DNA of 64,000 nt. Origin: an uncultured Chitinophagaceae bacterium. Lineage in GTDB: Bacteria; Bacteroidota; Bacteroidia; Chitinophagales; Chitinophagaceae. The stretch spans positions 62,001 to 126,000 of the forward strand of contig CALMED010000007.1 in NCBI GenBank assembly GCA_937862815.1, read 5' to 3'. This document shows, in pieces, positions 40,784 to 48,980 of the stretch; the stretch's first letter is position 1, and each line of letters begins with the position of its first letter. Made by a program: the position numbers and the translations under genes. Under the pieces are notes generated by a model. It was not told the DNA's origin. It searched no databases and saw nothing but the letters and a program-made list of their open reading frames with translations.

Positions 40784-41521
40784 ATGAAACATTTACTGGC
40801 GGGCCTCCTGGTACTGGGTGCATCGGCTCTGCAGGCGCAGACGGCCGATGAAATCATCCAAAGCCACATCACCGCCCTGGGCGGAAAGGAAAAACTCCTC
40901 TCCATCCAGAGCATCTATATGGAAGGGACCAGCGTATTGCAGAACGGTTCCGAGATCACCCAGAAAATATGGAAACAGCAGGGCAAGGGCATGCGCCAGG
41001 AAATTGAATCGGCCATGTTTAATATGGCTACAGTGGTAACGGATAAGGAGGGCTGGCGTAAAAACCCCCGCAACAGCGGCCAGTTTGAACCCATGCCGGC
41101 GGAGGCCGTAGCAGCCATGCAAAGCGAGCTCGACTGTGCCGGACCGCTGGTGGACTATGCCGCCAAGGGCCACCAGGTGACCCTGCTGGGCAAGGAAGAC
41201 GTGGAAGGCGTGAGCTGCTGGAAGCTGAAGCTGACCCTCAAACAGGGGCGCGACATTACCTATTTCGTTGACGCGGCCACCTGGCTGGTGCAGCGGACCG
41301 TTACTACGGGTGGCGGTGGTTTTGGCGGTGGTCGTGGTCCGGCCGGCGGTGCACCGCGGGAGTTGGTGACCGACTACGGCGACTATCGCAAAAACGCCCA
41401 GGGCTATCTCTTCCCCTACAAAACCACCATCGTGGGCATGGGCGGGGGCCTTTTTTATGAAATTATTGAGATAAACCCGAAGATGGAGCCCCAAAAAATT
41501 TTTAAGCCGGCCGACCTGTAA
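40784..41521 (+). CDS. LolA-like outer-membrane lipoprotein-sorting type protein, copy 1
   Basis: The 245-aa protein has a signal peptide (cleavage after ...SALQA) and then a LolA/LppX-type fold: QTADEIIQSHITALGGKEKL at the mature N-terminus, alternating strands, and GPLVDYAAKGHQVTLLGKED in the middle. The paralogue at 41596-42312 is similar over the whole length (for instance LVDYAAKGHKVEYLGKEDVDG). A glycine-rich insertion (GGGGFGGGRGPAGG, near residue 178) is present only in this copy. The fold holds acyl chains in a hydrophobic cavity, so both may bind lipid or lipoprotein in the periplasm. The ATG at 40784 is preferred because GAGGA lies six bases before it. Confidence 0.8.
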   Translation: MKHLLAGLLVLGASALQAQTADEIIQSHITALGGKEKLLSIQSIYMEGTSVLQNGSEITQKIWKQQGKGMRQEIESAMFNMATVVTDKEGWRKNPRNSGQFEPMPAEAVAAMQSELDCAGPLVDYAAKGHQVTLLGKEDVEGVSCWKLKLTLKQGRDITYFVDAATWLVQRTVTTGGGGFGGGRGPAGGAPRELVTDYGDYRKNAQGYLFPYKTTIVGMGGGLFYEIIEINPKMEPQKIFKPADL

Positions 41522-41595
41522 CAAACGGTCCGTATTTGCAACAAATAGTTCGTTTATAAACCGATTTTTTCATTTTTAACACATAACCATTGCAC

Positions 41596-42312
41596 ATGAA
41601 ACGCATGTTTTTACTCCTGTTTGCCGGTTTCAGCCTCGTGGCTGCCACCGCACAGACCGCTGACGAAATCGTGAACAAACACCTCGAAGCCATTGGAGGC
41701 GCCGCTAACTGGAAAAAAGTGACCAGTGTGGTGCAGACCGGTACCATGTCGGTACAAGGCGCTGAAATCCAGGTGGTGGCCACCGTACTGCACCAGGTGG
41801 GATCCCGCCAGGACATCACCCTCATGGGGATGACCGGCTACCAGATTGTAACCACCACCGAAGGATGGTCGTTCATGCCCTTCCAGGGTGCCGCCACGCC
41901 GGAAGCCATGACACCGGAAGATGTGAAAGATGGCCAGGAGCAGCTCGATGCACAGGGCAGCCTGGTGGATTATGCCGCCAAAGGCCACAAAGTGGAATAC
42001 CTGGGTAAGGAAGACGTAGATGGCACCGAGTGCCACAAGCTGTTGCTCACGCTCAAGAGCGGTAAATCGCAGACGCTCTTTGTTGACCCTAAAACCTTTT
42101 TCCTGGTGAAGTCGGTTAACAAGCGCAACGTGAACGGCCAGGAGGTTGAAGTGTCCACATCTTTCAGCGATTACAAAAAGCTGCCCGAAGGCATTGTGGT
42201 GCCCATGAGCGTGACCGTCCCGCTGGGGCCGGGCATGGACGTGGACATGCAGATTGAAAAAGTGGAGATCAATGCCAAGGTGGACGCCTCCCTCTTCAAA
42301 CCAGCCAAATAA
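41596..42312 (+). CDS. LolA-like outer-membrane lipoprotein-sorting type protein, copy 2
   Basis: The 238-aa protein has a signal peptide (cleavage after ...VAATA) and the same LolA-like layout as copy 1: QTADEIVNKHLEAIGGAANW, GSLVDYAAKGHKVEYLGKED, KSQTLFVDPKTFFLVKSV and FSDYKKLPEGIVVPMSV. The two copies clearly arose by tandem duplication. This one lacks the glycine-rich insertion. The ATG at 41596 is chosen over a TTG two codons earlier. A GC-rich hairpin with a T-containing tail follows 15 bp after the stop. Confidence 0.82.
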   Translation: MKRMFLLLFAGFSLVAATAQTADEIVNKHLEAIGGAANWKKVTSVVQTGTMSVQGAEIQVVATVLHQVGSRQDITLMGMTGYQIVTTTEGWSFMPFQGAATPEAMTPEDVKDGQEQLDAQGSLVDYAAKGHKVEYLGKEDVDGTECHKLLLTLKSGKSQTLFVDPKTFFLVKSVNKRNVNGQEVEVSTSFSDYKKLPEGIVVPMSVTVPLGPGMDVDMQIEKVEINAKVDASLFKPAK

Positions 42313-42326
42313 TCTACTCTCACCAG

Positions 42327-42355
42327 CGTACCCCGGCTCCCGCAGCCGGGGTACG
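42327..42355 (+). terminator. terminator-like hairpin after the LolA-like pair
   Basis: CGTACCCCGGCT and AGCCGGGGTACG form a perfect 12-bp stem with a 5-nt loop, followed by TATTTAATA. The T run is weak, so termination may be partial. Confidence 0.6.
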
Positions 42356-42371
42356 TATTTAATACCTGTTT

Positions 42372-45300
42372 ATGCGCAACCTGATTGCCTTGCTGCTGCT
42401 GCTGCCGGCAGCTTTTTCGTTCGCACAAAATCCGCTCAACTCCGCCACCTACGGCATGATGGAAGCCCGCCACCTGGGCCCGGGTACCATGAGCGGCCGC
42501 ATCACCGATATAGTGGGTGTGAACAACGACAACGGTAAAACCCTTTATGTTGGCACCGCCGGCGGTGGGGTGTGGAAATCGGTCAACGCCGGTTTTTCCT
42601 TCAAACCCACCTTTGATAAGTACAACCAGAGCATCGGCGCCCTGGCCGTGGACCAGAAAAACCCCAAAGTCATTTACGTGGGCACCGGTGAAAGCAACAT
42701 GCGCAACAGCGTGTCCATCGGCGACGGGATGTACAAGTCCACCGATGGCGGCGACAACTGGACCCGCATTGGTCTCGACAGCACCGAACACATCGCCAAA
42801 GTGCTGCTGGATCCCGCCAACAGCAACATCATTTACGTGGCAGCGCCCGGACCCCTCTGGAGCGACAGCAAACACCGCGGCCTCTACAAGAGCACGGATG
42901 CCGGCGCCACCTGGGAAAAGATTCTCTACATCAACCCCGGCACCGGGGTGGCCGATGTGGAGATTGACCCCAGCCAGCCCAACACCCTTTATGCCACCAC
43001 CTGGGAGTTCCGTCGCCTGCCCTATTCGTTCAACAGCGGCGGCACGGGCAGTGGCATCTACAAGAGCACCGATGGCGGCAAGTCCTGGAAAGAACTTTCC
43101 AATGGCCTGCCTAAAAAACCCTTCGGCCGCGTAGCCCTGGCCCTGGCACCTTCGGCACCCGAACGCCTGTGGGCGATTGTGGAAAGCGAGAATACGGGAT
43201 TGTACATCTCCTCCGACGGGGGAGCCACCTGGAAAGAGCAGAGCTCCACGGCCAACATCCGCAGTCGTCCGTTTTATTTCTCCACGCTGGAAGTGGACCC
43301 CAAAGATCCGCAGCGCGTATACCGGCCGGCCTTTACGTTCTCCTATTCCTCCGACGGCGGCTTCTCCTTTGCCGATGCCAGCGAGTCGGGCGGCTGGATC
43401 CACAGCGACCATCACGCCCTCTGGATCAACCCGCAAAACACCAACATCCTCTACCTGGGCACCGACGGCGGGGTGTATTACAGCCTCGACCGGGGCGCCA
43501 ACTGGAAGTTCTGCAACAACCTGCCCGTGGGACAGTTCTACCACGTGAGTGTGGACAACCAGCAGCCCTACCGCATCTTCGGCGGCCTGCAGGACAACGG
43601 CAGCTGGGTCGCCCCCAGTGCAGCCCTGGGTGGGGTGCTCAACGGCGACTGGAAATCCATCTACGGGGGCGATGGCTTCTGGGTGCAACCCGATCCCTTT
43701 GACCCCGACATCGCCTACGCCGAGTACCAGGGGGGCAACATGGTGCGGGTGAATATAAAGACCGGCATCGGCGCCGGCATCAAACCCCAGGAAGGACCGG
43801 GTGAAGAGAAACTCCGCTTCAACTGGAACACGCCCATCGTTATTGGTGCATCCAATAAAAAAAATCTCTACACGGGCGCCCAGTACCTCTACCGCAGCAC
43901 CGACCGAGGCGCCAACTGGACCCGCATCTCCCCCGATCTCACCACCAACGACAAGCGCAAGCAGGAGCAGGAGAAGAGCGGCGGCCTCAGCATGGATGTG
44001 ACCAGCGCCGAGAATCACTGCACCATTTTTACCATCGCGGAATCACCGCTCGATGAGAACATGATCTGGGTGGGTACGGACGACGGAAACCTGCAGCTGA
44101 CCACCGACGGCGGTAAAACCTGGAGCAACCTTGCCACCCGCTACGCCGCCAGCGGCATCCCCGCCGGCACCTGGGTGAGCAGCATCCAGCCCAGCCGTTT
44201 TGATAAAAACCGGGTGTATGCCACTTTCGACAACCACATGTACGGCGACCACCGCACCTATGTGGCCATGAGCCGCGACCGGGGACAAAACTGGGAGCTG
44301 TTCCGGAGTGAAGAGTTCACGGGCTTTGCCCACGTCATCCGCGAGGACCTGGTGAACCGCGACCTGCTCTTCCTTGGCACCGAGATGGGCCTCTTTGCCA
44401 CTGTCACCGGCGGCACCGACTGGTTCCGGATGAAGAACAACATCCCCTGGTATGCCCTCGTGCGGGATATCCAGGTCCAGGAGCAGACCAACGACCTGGT
44501 GTTGGCGACGCATGGCCGCGGCATCATCATCGTGGAAGACATCACACCCATGCGCACCATCACGCCTGCCATGGCCAATGAAGAGGTGCTCCTGCTCAAC
44601 AACCGGCCCCTGGTGCTGCGTACGCCCATGTATGGGGCGCAGTTTCCCAATGCGTCGGGCGAGTGGAACGGCGGTAATCCTTCCAGTGTGCCCCCCGTTA
44701 CTTATTACCTCAAAGAAAGGGCCCGCAACCTGCAGCTCGAAGTGTACGATGCGTCGGGCAAACTGGTACAGAAGCTGACCCCCTCCAACCGGAAGGGGTA
44801 TAACAAAGTGACCTGGAACCAGCGGCTCACACCACCCCGGGTTGCCCGCGGCGGACAGATTGAATCGGCGGCTTTCACTGCACCGCAGGTGCTGCCCGGC
44901 ACCTACCAGCTCCGGATGAAGATGAATGGCAAAGACTATCAACAGTCGCTCGTGCTGGTACACGATTCCACCAACCGCGACTTTTCACCGGCCGACCGGC
45001 AGCGGCAATACGAGGCAGGTATGGAGCTCTACCGCATGAACGAAGAACTGGCCACCCTGGTGGACAGCGTCCTCGCTACACAGGCATTATTGAAAAAAAA
45101 TATCGAAACAGCCGGCAGCAAAAAGACCAAAGACCTCTTGCAGGAATACTGGAACCGCCTCGAAACCTTCCGGCTCACCCTGGTGCCGCCGGTGATCAAA
45201 GGTACCGGCGATCTGAAGCGGCTGCGGAGCGACATCAGCGATCTCTACACTGCGGTGGTGGGCCAGGAAGCGGCTCCCTCCAACCTGCAGGTGCAGCGTA

Positions 45301-45440
45301 CCGCCCTGCTGAAGGATGAGCTGGCGAAAGCCGGCCGCACGTATGCCGACCTGCAGAAACAGTTTGAAAAGCGGGTGCAGCAGGCCCTGCAACGCGAATC
45401 CAAGCCGCCAACGGTTCAACAGGCTGCGGGTAAAGGATGA
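42372..45440 (+). CDS. sortilin-like BNR-repeat secreted protein, copy 1
   Basis: The 1022-aa protein has a signal peptide (cleavage after ...AFSFA) and a long series of blades with Asp-box motifs: MYKSTDGGDNWTRIG, LYKSTDAGATWEKI, IYKSTDGGKSWKELS, LYISSDGGATWKEQS, YRSTDRGANWTRIS, LQLTTDGGKTWSNL. These make two beta-propellers of the VPS10/sortilin type. From about residue 770 there is a beta-sandwich with KLTPSNRKGYNKVTWNQRL, and the C-terminal 150 residues are a helical bundle (coiled-coil like). Such proteins are sometimes annotated as glycosyl hydrolases, but no catalytic residues can be named. It is a paralogue of the gene at 45599. Confidence 0.88.
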   Translation: MRNLIALLLLLPAAFSFAQNPLNSATYGMMEARHLGPGTMSGRITDIVGVNNDNGKTLYVGTAGGGVWKSVNAGFSFKPTFDKYNQSIGALAVDQKNPKVIYVGTGESNMRNSVSIGDGMYKSTDGGDNWTRIGLDSTEHIAKVLLDPANSNIIYVAAPGPLWSDSKHRGLYKSTDAGATWEKILYINPGTGVADVEIDPSQPNTLYATTWEFRRLPYSFNSGGTGSGIYKSTDGGKSWKELSNGLPKKPFGRVALALAPSAPERLWAIVESENTGLYISSDGGATWKEQSSTANIRSRPFYFSTLEVDPKDPQRVYRPAFTFSYSSDGGFSFADASESGGWIHSDHHALWINPQNTNILYLGTDGGVYYSLDRGANWKFCNNLPVGQFYHVSVDNQQPYRIFGGLQDNGSWVAPSAALGGVLNGDWKSIYGGDGFWVQPDPFDPDIAYAEYQGGNMVRVNIKTGIGAGIKPQEGPGEEKLRFNWNTPIVIGASNKKNLYTGAQYLYRSTDRGANWTRISPDLTTNDKRKQEQEKSGGLSMDVTSAENHCTIFTIAESPLDENMIWVGTDDGNLQLTTDGGKTWSNLATRYAASGIPAGTWVSSIQPSRFDKNRVYATFDNHMYGDHRTYVAMSRDRGQNWELFRSEEFTGFAHVIREDLVNRDLLFLGTEMGLFATVTGGTDWFRMKNNIPWYALVRDIQVQEQTNDLVLATHGRGIIIVEDITPMRTITPAMANEEVLLLNNRPLVLRTPMYGAQFPNASGEWNGGNPSSVPPVTYYLKERARNLQLEVYDASGKLVQKLTPSNRKGYNKVTWNQRLTPPRVARGGQIESAAFTAPQVLPGTYQLRMKMNGKDYQQSLVLVHDSTNRDFSPADRQRQYEAGMELYRMNEELATLVDSVLATQALLKKNIETAGSKKTKDLLQEYWNRLETFRLTLVPPVIKGTGDLKRLRSDISDLYTAVVGQEAAPSNLQVQRTALLKDELAKAGRTYADLQKQFEKRVQQALQRESKPPTVQQAAGKG

Positions 45441-45598
45441 TCGCCTGTTGATTGCATTCATCAGCGAGGGGGCAGCCGCAGGCTGCCCCCTCGCTGTTAC
45501 AGGGCCAGCCACTGCCTGCCGGTCATCACATTGCAGCGCCCCTTTGCTGCCGGCACCGCCGTGTTTCGTACTTTCAGTTTTCAAAACGAACTGTCTGT
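45441..45598. other. 158-bp gap between the two sortilin-like genes
   Basis: It contains a long perfect GC-rich hairpin at 45463-45495 (entered separately) and about 100 bp without other structure. A weak promoter-like TACTTTCA (45569-45576) is possible but has two mismatches. Confidence 0.5.
45463..45495. other. GC-rich perfect hairpin without T run
   Basis: AGCGAGGGGGCAGCC (45463-45477) pairs fully with GGCTGCCCCCTCGCT (45481-45495) around GCA. There is no T run on either side. It may stabilise the upstream mRNA 3' end or attenuate read-through into copy 2. Confidence 0.6.
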
Positions 45599-48500
45599 AT
45601 GAAAAGAATCCTCTTCCTGCTGGCCCTCTCGCTGCCGGCGTTGATGGCAACAGCCCAGAAAAAGAAATCACCTGCCCCGGCTGCTCCCCCCGCCGGGCTG
45701 GAACAGTTGTACGGCTCCCTGCAGTACCGCTCCATCGGTCCCTACCGGGGTGGACGCAGCGCCGCGGTGGCCGGCAGCTATAAAAGCCGTACCACCTTTT
45801 ACATGGGCGCCACCGGCGGCGGGGTGTGGAAGACCACCGATGGCGGCAGCAACTGGAAAAACGTCAGCGACGGATTCTTTGGCGGAAGCATCGGCGCCGT
45901 AGCCATCGCCCCTTCTGATGAAAGCATCGTGTATGTGGGCGAAGGCGAAAACACCATGCGGGGCAATGTGAGCGAAGGCCTTGGTGGCATGTGGCGCAGC
46001 GAAGACGGCGGCCGCAGCTGGAAAAACATCGGGCTCCGCGACGGTCGCCACATCATCCGCATCGTCATCCATCCCCGCAACCCCGACGTGGTGTGGGTGG
46101 CCGTGGTGGGGCATCTCTTCGGTCCCAACGAAGAACGAGGCGTGTACAAAACCACCGATGGCGGCAAGACCTGGAAGCGTACGCTCTATGTCAACAACCA
46201 GACCGGCGCTTCCGACCTGGTAATGGAACCCGGCAACCCGGCCGTGCTCTATGCCGGCATGTGGCGGGTACTCCGCACACCCCACAGCCTCGAAAGCGGT
46301 GGTGAAGGCAGCGGTCTCTACAAAAGCACCGACGGTGGCGAAACCTGGACCAATGTCTCCGCCAAAAAAGGATTGCCCAAAGGCGTATGGGGTATCGTGG
46401 GCGTGGCATTCGCCCCGTCAAATACCGAACGTATCTATGCGCTCGTTGAAAACGCCAACGGCGGGCTCTACCGCAGCGATGACGCCGGCGAAAACTGGCA
46501 GCTCATGAGCAACGATAACAACATCCGGCAGCGCGCCTGGTACTACACCAAAGTATTTGTGGATCCCAAAAACGCCGACGTGGTGTATTGTCCCAATGTA
46601 GACTTCATGCGCAGCCGCGACGGCGGACGCACGTTCCAATCCATCCGCACCCCCCACGGCGATCACCACGACCTGTGGATTGATCCCGAGGATTCCAACC
46701 GCATGATCGTGGCCGACGACGGCGGAGCCCAGGTGAGCTTCGACGGCGGTTCCAGCTGGAGCACCTACATGAACCAGCCCACTGCCCAGTTCTACCGGGT
46801 GAGCACCGACAACAGCGTGCCGTACCGCATCCTCGGCGCCCAGCAGGATAACTCCACCATCCGCATCCGCAGCCGCACCAACGGTGCCGGCATTACGGAG
46901 CAGGACTGGCAACCCACCGCCGGCAGCGAAAGCGGCTATGTGGTGGCCGATCCCTCCAATCCCGAAATTGTGTACGGTGGTAACTACGGCGGTTTCCTCT
47001 CCCGCCTCGATCACCGTACCGGCGAAAACCGCGCCATCAACGTATGGCCCGACAATCCCATGGGCGCCGGGGCCGATGTGCTCAAATACCGCTTTCAGTG
47101 GAACTTTCCCATCTTCTTCTCCCCGCACAACCCCAAACGGCTTTATGCGGCAGGCAACGTGTTGTTTGTAACGGAGAACGAAGGACAGAGCTGGACCGCC
47201 CTCGGCGGCGACCTCACCACCAACGACAAGAACCGCCAGCAGTCGAGCGGAGGTCCCATCACCAAAGACAATACCAGCGTGGAGTATTACTGCACCATCT
47301 TCACTGCCACCGAATCGCCGCTGGAGAAAGACCTGTTGTGGACCGGCAGCGATGACGGACTGATTCATGTGAGCCGCGATGGTGGAAAAAACTGGGAGAA
47401 CGTTACCCCCAAAGATGCCCCGCAGTGGATGATGTGGAACTGCGTGGAAGCCGATCCGTTTAAGAAAGGAGCAGCTTATTTTGTGGGTACCCGTTACAAG
47501 CTCGACGATTACACACCATACATCTACAAGACCGAAGACTACGGCAAGACCTGGAAGCGCATCACCAACGGGATACCTTCCCTGCATTTTACCCGCGCCC
47601 TGCGGGCCGATCCGCTCCGGGCGGGTCTGCTCTATGCAGGTACGGAGTTTGGTATGTACATTTCCTTTGACGACGGCGCCAGCTGGCGGCCCTTCCAGCT
47701 CAACCTGCCGGTGGTGCCCATCACCGATTTAACCATCAAGGAAAACGATCTCATCGTGGCCACCCAGGGTCGCAGCTTCTGGGTGCTGGATGATCTCAGT
47801 GTACTGCAGCAAGCCGAGGCCGGTATCCTGGCGAAGAGTCTGCATGTCTTCCGCGTACACCCGGTGTACCGCATGAAGACCGGCGGCCGCGGTTTCCGCA
47901 TGGGCGCTCCCCGCAATGCGGGCGCCAACCCGCCCCCGGGCATGGTGCTGCCGTTTTATGTGCAGGGAGCGACCGATAGCACCAAAGCATCCATTGACAT
48001 CCTCGACAGCCGGAAGAACCTGGTGCGATCGTTCAGTACGGGTGGCCGCGACCGCCTGGAACTGAAGAACGGCCTCAACCGCTTCAACTGGAACCTCCAG
48101 TACCCCGGCTCCGAGCCGGCGGAAGGCATGGTGCTGTGGAACGGTGTACCCGGTGCCATCACGGCGCCCCCGGGCACGTATTACGCCCGCGTCAAGGTGG
48201 GGAAAGATTCCGCCGAAGTGGCCTTCATGGTGATGGCCGATCCCACCTACAGCATTACGCAGGCCGACTACGAAGCCCAGTTTGAACTGCTGCGGGCCAT
48301 TCAGAAAAAATTCAACGATGTGCAGAAAGGCATCAAAGACATCCGCGCCCTGCGTACCCAGGTCCAGGATTTTGTAACCCGGCAGGGCAAAGACTGTCCG
48401 GCTGAGATCCGCGAGATGGCCAACGCGCTCACCAAGGAACTCACGGCTATCGAAGAAGCATTGTACCAGACAAAGGCCAAAAGCAGCCAGGACGTCCTCA

Positions 48501-48718
48501 ACTATCCCATCCGGCTCAACGACAAACTGGCCGGGTTGTTTGGCGTGGTGAACAGCGGCATGAACGCGCCCAGCCAACAGGCACGGGATGTATATGCCGA
48601 CCTGGGCGCCCAGGCCGATGTCCAGCTGAACAGGCTGAAGAAAATTATTACCGATGATGTGCCGAAGTTCAACCAGCTGATCCGCGACAAGCAGCTGCCC
48701 GTGATCAGCGTCAAATAG
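45599..48718 (+). CDS. sortilin-like BNR-repeat secreted protein, copy 2
   Basis: The 1039-aa protein starts at the ATG at 45599 before a signal peptide (SLPALMATA). The Asp-box blades are MWRSEDGGRSWKNIG, VYKTTDGGKTWKRTL, LYKSTDGGETWTNVS, LYRSDDAGENWQLMS, HVSRDGGKNWENVT and YKTEDYGKTWKRIT. The C-terminal region again has a beta-sandwich (RLELKNGLNRFNWNLQYPGSE) and a helical end (residues about 880-1039). The overall plan equals copy 1, so the pair arose by duplication followed by large divergence. Probable role is a periplasmic or surface receptor or processing factor; not known. Confidence 0.88.
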   Translation: MKRILFLLALSLPALMATAQKKKSPAPAAPPAGLEQLYGSLQYRSIGPYRGGRSAAVAGSYKSRTTFYMGATGGGVWKTTDGGSNWKNVSDGFFGGSIGAVAIAPSDESIVYVGEGENTMRGNVSEGLGGMWRSEDGGRSWKNIGLRDGRHIIRIVIHPRNPDVVWVAVVGHLFGPNEERGVYKTTDGGKTWKRTLYVNNQTGASDLVMEPGNPAVLYAGMWRVLRTPHSLESGGEGSGLYKSTDGGETWTNVSAKKGLPKGVWGIVGVAFAPSNTERIYALVENANGGLYRSDDAGENWQLMSNDNNIRQRAWYYTKVFVDPKNADVVYCPNVDFMRSRDGGRTFQSIRTPHGDHHDLWIDPEDSNRMIVADDGGAQVSFDGGSSWSTYMNQPTAQFYRVSTDNSVPYRILGAQQDNSTIRIRSRTNGAGITEQDWQPTAGSESGYVVADPSNPEIVYGGNYGGFLSRLDHRTGENRAINVWPDNPMGAGADVLKYRFQWNFPIFFSPHNPKRLYAAGNVLFVTENEGQSWTALGGDLTTNDKNRQQSSGGPITKDNTSVEYYCTIFTATESPLEKDLLWTGSDDGLIHVSRDGGKNWENVTPKDAPQWMMWNCVEADPFKKGAAYFVGTRYKLDDYTPYIYKTEDYGKTWKRITNGIPSLHFTRALRADPLRAGLLYAGTEFGMYISFDDGASWRPFQLNLPVVPITDLTIKENDLIVATQGRSFWVLDDLSVLQQAEAGILAKSLHVFRVHPVYRMKTGGRGFRMGAPRNAGANPPPGMVLPFYVQGATDSTKASIDILDSRKNLVRSFSTGGRDRLELKNGLNRFNWNLQYPGSEPAEGMVLWNGVPGAITAPPGTYYARVKVGKDSAEVAFMVMADPTYSITQADYEAQFELLRAIQKKFNDVQKGIKDIRALRTQVQDFVTRQGKDCPAEIREMANALTKELTAIEEALYQTKAKSSQDVLNYPIRLNDKLAGLFGVVNSGMNAPSQQARDVYADLGAQADVQLNRLKKIITDDVPKFNQLIRDKQLPVISVK

Positions 48719-48827
48719 AGCAGCGATCGTTACAGCATCGGATGAAAAGGCTTGTTCGCGGAATGTTGACGATATGAGAAATGCGCCCCGGGCGATGAGC
48801 GGCATTTCCCTGTTGCATCAATGAACC

Positions 48828-48876
48828 AGCGGTGCACGGAGTCATTGTCTTTCTGCAGAATGCTCCGTGCACCGCT
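48828..48876. repeat. perfect inverted repeat of the CACGGAG/CTCCGTG family
   Basis: AGCGGTGCACGGAG (48828-48841) pairs without mismatch with CTCCGTGCACCGCT (48863-48876); the 21-nt loop contains TTCTGCAGAA, itself a palindrome. The element is between the sortilin-like gene and the GT-C-like gene. Confidence 0.75.
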
Positions 48877-48980
48877 GTATCTCTGCGCCTCCGTGTTCTG
48901 AATGCAGAGGCGGTCACGAAGTGACAGGGTTTTACCGGTTCTCCCGGCACGTATTCTCGTTCATTCTGTATTTTCACCGC

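Noticed and set aside
40674..40823. Fifty-codon N-terminal extension of adenine deaminase
   Set aside because: It has no resemblance to the family N-terminus, and it would overlap the divergent promoter region and gene start.
42171..44018. A 615-aa minus-strand frame across the first sortilin-like gene
   Set aside because: It is antisense to strong Asp-box coding sequence and has no start context or recognisable domain.
46418..47587. A 389-aa minus-strand frame across the second sortilin-like gene
   Set aside because: Same reason: antisense shadow of GC-rich coding DNA.
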